Below, piece by piece: positions 61,951 to 64,000 of a stretch of 64,000 nucleotides of DNA. Source of the stretch: Planctomycetaceae bacterium (GTDB lineage Bacteria > Planctomycetota > Planctomycetia > Planctomycetales > Planctomycetaceae); NCBI GenBank assembly GCA_018699955.1, contig JABISG010000147.1, positions 222,544 through 286,543 on the forward strand. The letters run 5' to 3'. Each line of letters begins with the position of its first letter. The stretch's first letter is position 1. A program made the translations under genes and the position numbers. The notes below the pieces were generated by a model. It did not search any database. It saw nothing but the letters and a program-made list of their open reading frames with translations, and was not told the DNA's origin.

Positions 61951-62859
61951 ATGTCATCTCTTCCAACATCTGGCAACGTTCCCCACGTCGAACTGCGTTC
62001 GCTCGATGAACTGTGGTTTCAGGTTTCGGGTACGCTCTGCAATCTCGAGTGCACGCACTGTTTCATCAGTTGCAGCCCGCACAACGATTCGTTTAGTTAT
62101 CTCTCGCTGGAAACTGTCGCGAAGTCACTGGAAGAATCGATTCGCTGGGGAGTCAAAGAATACTACTTCACCGGAGGCGAGCCGTTCCTCAATCGCGAAA
62201 TCGTTCCCATTCTGGAGCGGACGCTCGAATACGGGCCGGTCACCGTGCTCACCAATGGCACCGTACTCAAAGCCGAATGGCTGAGTCGGCTGCGCGATGC
62301 GGAGCAGCGGGGCAGTTACTCGCTCGAATTCCGGGTTTCCATCGACGGACCAACACCCGCAACGAACGATCCCATCCGTGGCCCGCGAACATTCGAGCGG
62401 GCAATGAAGGGCGTGCGGTTACTCGTCGAGCACGGTTTTCTACCCATCATTACGATGGCCCGCACCTGGGATCTTTCCGAAGACGAGCGCATTCTGGAAG
62501 AGTTTCGCGGCGTATTGAAGGAACAGAGCTGTGACCGACCGCGCCTGAAGGTGCTGCCGCGATTGCAAATTGGAGCCGAGGCCGACCGCAGCGAGGGTTA
62601 CGGACAACACGACCGCATCACCCCCGAAATGATGCAGGAGTTTGACGAAAGCCAACTCATTTGTAACCACAGTCGCGTGGTCACCGATCGTGGCGTCTAT
62701 GTCTGTCCCATTCTGCTCGATGCCCCCGATGCCCGTCTTGGTGAAACACTTGAAGCCGCCGCAGTCGATTTCCCATTGAGCCACGGCGCGTGTTACACCT
62801 GCTACCAATACGGGGCCATCTGCACCAACCTCTCTGCTGCAAAATCATCAACAACATGA
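61951..62859 (+). CDS. Radical SAM protein with auxiliary cysteine cluster
   Basis: A 302-residue radical SAM enzyme. The iron-sulfur motif is Cys30-x3-Cys34-x2-Cys37 (CNLECTHC), followed by the SAM-binding GGEPF motif (TGGEPFLN at 74-81) and TNGTVL. C-terminal cysteines 238, 252, 281, 284 and 291 form a SPASM/Twitch-like set, so a second cluster is likely. Such enzymes often modify peptides or make cofactors. It sits between an oxidoreductase and a phosphoesterase-like gene, 57 bases after the first and 36 before the second. ATG 61951 is preferred to an earlier TTG. The substrate is unknown and no small peptide gene was seen nearby. Confidence 0.88.
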   Translation: MSSLPTSGNVPHVELRSLDELWFQVSGTLCNLECTHCFISCSPHNDSFSYLSLETVAKSLEESIRWGVKEYYFTGGEPFLNREIVPILERTLEYGPVTVLTNGTVLKAEWLSRLRDAEQRGSYSLEFRVSIDGPTPATNDPIRGPRTFERAMKGVRLLVEHGFLPIITMARTWDLSEDERILEEFRGVLKEQSCDRPRLKVLPRLQIGAEADRSEGYGQHDRITPEMMQEFDESQLICNHSRVVTDRGVYVCPILLDAPDARLGETLEAAAVDFPLSHGACYTCYQYGAICTNLSAAKSSTT

Positions 62860-62895
62860 CACCGTTTAGCCGCGCCATCGACAAACGAATCCCCA

Positions 62896-63726
62896 ATGAA
62901 ACTCGCGATCTTCGGCGGCATCTACAACAACTATCTCGCGCTGGAAGCTGCGATTGCCGATGCCCGTGCGCGCGGAGTTGATGATTTTTATTGCCTCGGC
63001 GATCTCGGTGCCTTCGGCCCGCATCCCGACCGTGTCTTCCCCCTTCTGAAAGAGGCGGGCGTTGTCTGCATCCAGGGGAATTACGATGACAGCATCGGCA
63101 ATGACCTCGACGATTGCCAATGCGGATACACCGACCCCCGCGACAATCACTTCGCCCAGATCAGTTACGAATACACCTACCGCAACACGGCACCGGAAAA
63201 CCGCCGTTGGATGCGTGATCTGCTGACCGAGTTGCGGTTGGAAGTCGATGGTATTCGGTTTCTACTGTGTCACGGCAGTCCCAGGCAGACGAATGAATTC
63301 CTGTGGGATTCGACCACCAGCACGCACTTTCTCGACAAGCTCGCACGCGATCACAATGCCGACGTCGTGCTGGCAACCCATACCGGTATTCACTGGCAAC
63401 GCGAACTCAGCGAAGGTCGCCGCTTCGTCAACGTCGGTGTTTTGGGTCGCCCCGAAAACGACGGCAGCACAAACGTCTGGTACACAATCATCCGCACCGG
63501 AAATGACCTGCCAAAGCCCACGGGCAGCGCCCCGTGGGATTCCACGGTGAACAACACCCCCATCCAAATCGAATTCATCCCCCTCGCATACAACCACGAA
63601 CGGCTCGCCCAGGAAATGCAAGACGAAGGTCTCCCCGAGGAGTTCATCAACACAATCCGCACCGGCTGGTGGACAACCTGCCTCGAAGTCCTCCCGTCCC
63701 GCGAGCGCCGCGCCGGCAAATGGTAA
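62896..63726 (+). CDS. Metallophosphoesterase-like protein with altered metal motifs and a repeat insertion
   Basis: A 276-residue calcineurin-fold relative. It has [14 protein letters not shown] (residues 35-48), LLCHGSPRQ (His125) and ATHTGIH near 159-165. The first metal motif, normally DxH, reads FGGIYNN (residues 6-12), and the GNHD motif is GNYDD (61-65), so two or three usual ligands are missing. The metal centre may therefore be altered or absent. Residues 206-215 ([10 protein letters not shown]) are encoded by a copy of the CCCACGGGC palindromic repeat (63512-63539), an insertion within the coding region. The radical SAM gene is 36 bases upstream, so the two are probably cotranscribed. 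Confidence 0.85.
   Translation: MKLAIFGGIYNNYLALEAAIADARARGVDDFYCLGDLGAFGPHPDRVFPLLKEAGVVCIQGNYDDSIGNDLDDCQCGYTDPRDNHFAQISYEYTYRNTAPENRRWMRDLLTELRLEVDGIRFLLCHGSPRQTNEFLWDSTTSTHFLDKLARDHNADVVLATHTGIHWQRELSEGRRFVNVGVLGRPENDGSTNVWYTIIRTGNDLPKPTGSAPWDSTVNNTPIQIEFIPLAYNHERLAQEMQDEGLPEEFINTIRTGWWTTCLEVLPSRERRAGKW
63512..63539 (+). repeat. CCCACGGGC palindromic repeat, copy 7, inside a gene
   Basis: CAAAGCCCACGGGC followed by AGCGCCCCGTGGGA, identical over 28 bases to the copy at 63728-63755. It lies inside the metallophosphoesterase-like reading frame, which it crosses without a stop or frameshift. Confidence 0.85.
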
Positions 63727-63727
63727 T

Positions 63728-63755
63728 CAAAGCCCACGGGCAGCGCCCCGTGGGA
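63728..63755 (+). repeat. CCCACGGGC palindromic repeat, copy 8
   Basis: 28 bases identical to copy 7, immediately after the stop codon at 63726 and upstream of dtd. It may be a transcript-end hairpin for the cluster. Confidence 0.8.
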
Positions 63756-63788
63756 CAAACGTCAACAATCAGATATTCAATTCATCCC

Positions 63789-64000
63789 ATGCGTGCAGTC
63801 ATTCAACGAGTTTCCAACGCCTCCGTCACCGTCGCGGGTGAAGTCACCGGCCAAATCGGTCGCGGCTTCCTCGTTCTGCTCGGCGTGGCCGACGACGATA
63901 CCGAGGACGACGTGATTTATCTGGCCGGCAAGATTGCCGGCTTGCGTCTGTTTGAAGACGATGACGGCAAGATGAACCGCTCGCTCGCCGATGTTGGCGG
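63789..64000 (+). CDS. dtd: D-aminoacyl-tRNA deacylase (3' end beyond window)
   Basis: This enzyme hydrolyses D-amino acids mischarged onto tRNA. The frame begins [20 protein letters not shown], the standard opening of the DTD family, followed by [19 protein letters not shown] and [20 protein letters not shown]. About 70 of roughly 150 residues are visible; the gene runs off the window edge. It is 62 bases after the metallophosphoesterase-like gene on the same strand, separated by a palindromic repeat, so it may or may not belong to the cluster. The Gly-cis-Pro motif of the active site lies outside the window. Confidence 0.93.
   Translation, partial: MRAVIQRVSNASVTVAGEVTGQIGRGFLVLLGVADDDTEDDVIYLAGKIAGLRLFEDDDGKMNRSLADVG

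Overview
The window looks like chromosome of a planctomycete. The evidence is gene content rather than any marker gene: paired DUF1549/DUF1553 and DUF1501 proteins, planctomycete-type c-type cytochrome domains, PQQ-propeller, WD40, PEGA and SH3 secreted proteins, many Ser/Thr kinase, PP2C and STAS signalling proteins, and genes scattered singly or in short operons with long repeat-filled gaps. No rRNA, tRNA, CRISPR array, phage or insertion sequence was recognised.

Layout. 1-2017: 3' part of clpB. 2506-6302: accessory stretch with a secreted hypothetical protein, a frameshifted matrix-metalloprotease-like gene, a lipoprotein-like gene broken by a TGA codon, and a protein built of three homing-endonuclease-associated repeats. 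6309-8698: divergent SGNH hydrolase and multipass membrane protein. 8916-11435: infC-rpmI-rplT-pheS translation block, where infC has no ATG start. 11585-17691: mannose-6-phosphate isomerase, a small SH3-like protein, a STAS protein, a nuclease-fold-like protein and two tandem nucleoside-permease paralogues. 17795-23622: SH3 protein, PQQ propeller protein, PPP phosphatase and argG carrying an in-frame TAA. 23853-25694: class III aminotransferase and a hicBA toxin-antitoxin pair. 25962-35466: planctomycete secreted block (DUF1549/1553, DUF1501, WD40, DUF1501, CehA-like metallohydrolase, LRR/Ala-rich protein). 35963-39405: MlaE/MlaF/MlaD-type lipid transport operon and a PEGA lipoprotein. 39718-46909: PP2C, histidine kinase, sigma-54 activator, lexA and a thioredoxin-fold lipoprotein without its cysteines. 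47123-50015: NagB-deacetylase fusion divergent from a second PIG-L deacetylase. 50511-53840: PP2C, kinase and a BRCT-MerR-TPR protein. 54050-59294: glyA, a FliL-like protein, larE and a double-cytochrome secreted protein. 59530-64000: thiO, a nucleotide-binding oxidoreductase, a radical SAM protein, a metallophosphoesterase-like protein lacking canonical metal ligands, and the start of dtd.

How the parts relate. The clearest functional units are the ribosomal/initiation-factor operon, the lipid-transport operon, the kinase-phosphatase pair, the histidine kinase/NtrC-type pair, and the 59530-63726 string of same-strand genes. That last cluster is the best candidate for an undescribed pathway, because a SPASM-like radical SAM enzyme sits between an oxidoreductase and a phosphoesterase relative with altered motifs.

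Two cross-cutting themes stand out. Several families of short palindromic repeats fill the gaps and in three cases reach into genes: one copy lies inside the phosphoesterase reading frame and two others supply stop codons. Separately, three genes (matrixin, lipoprotein, argG) are interrupted by single-base-scale lesions, which may be true decay, phase variation or assembly error.
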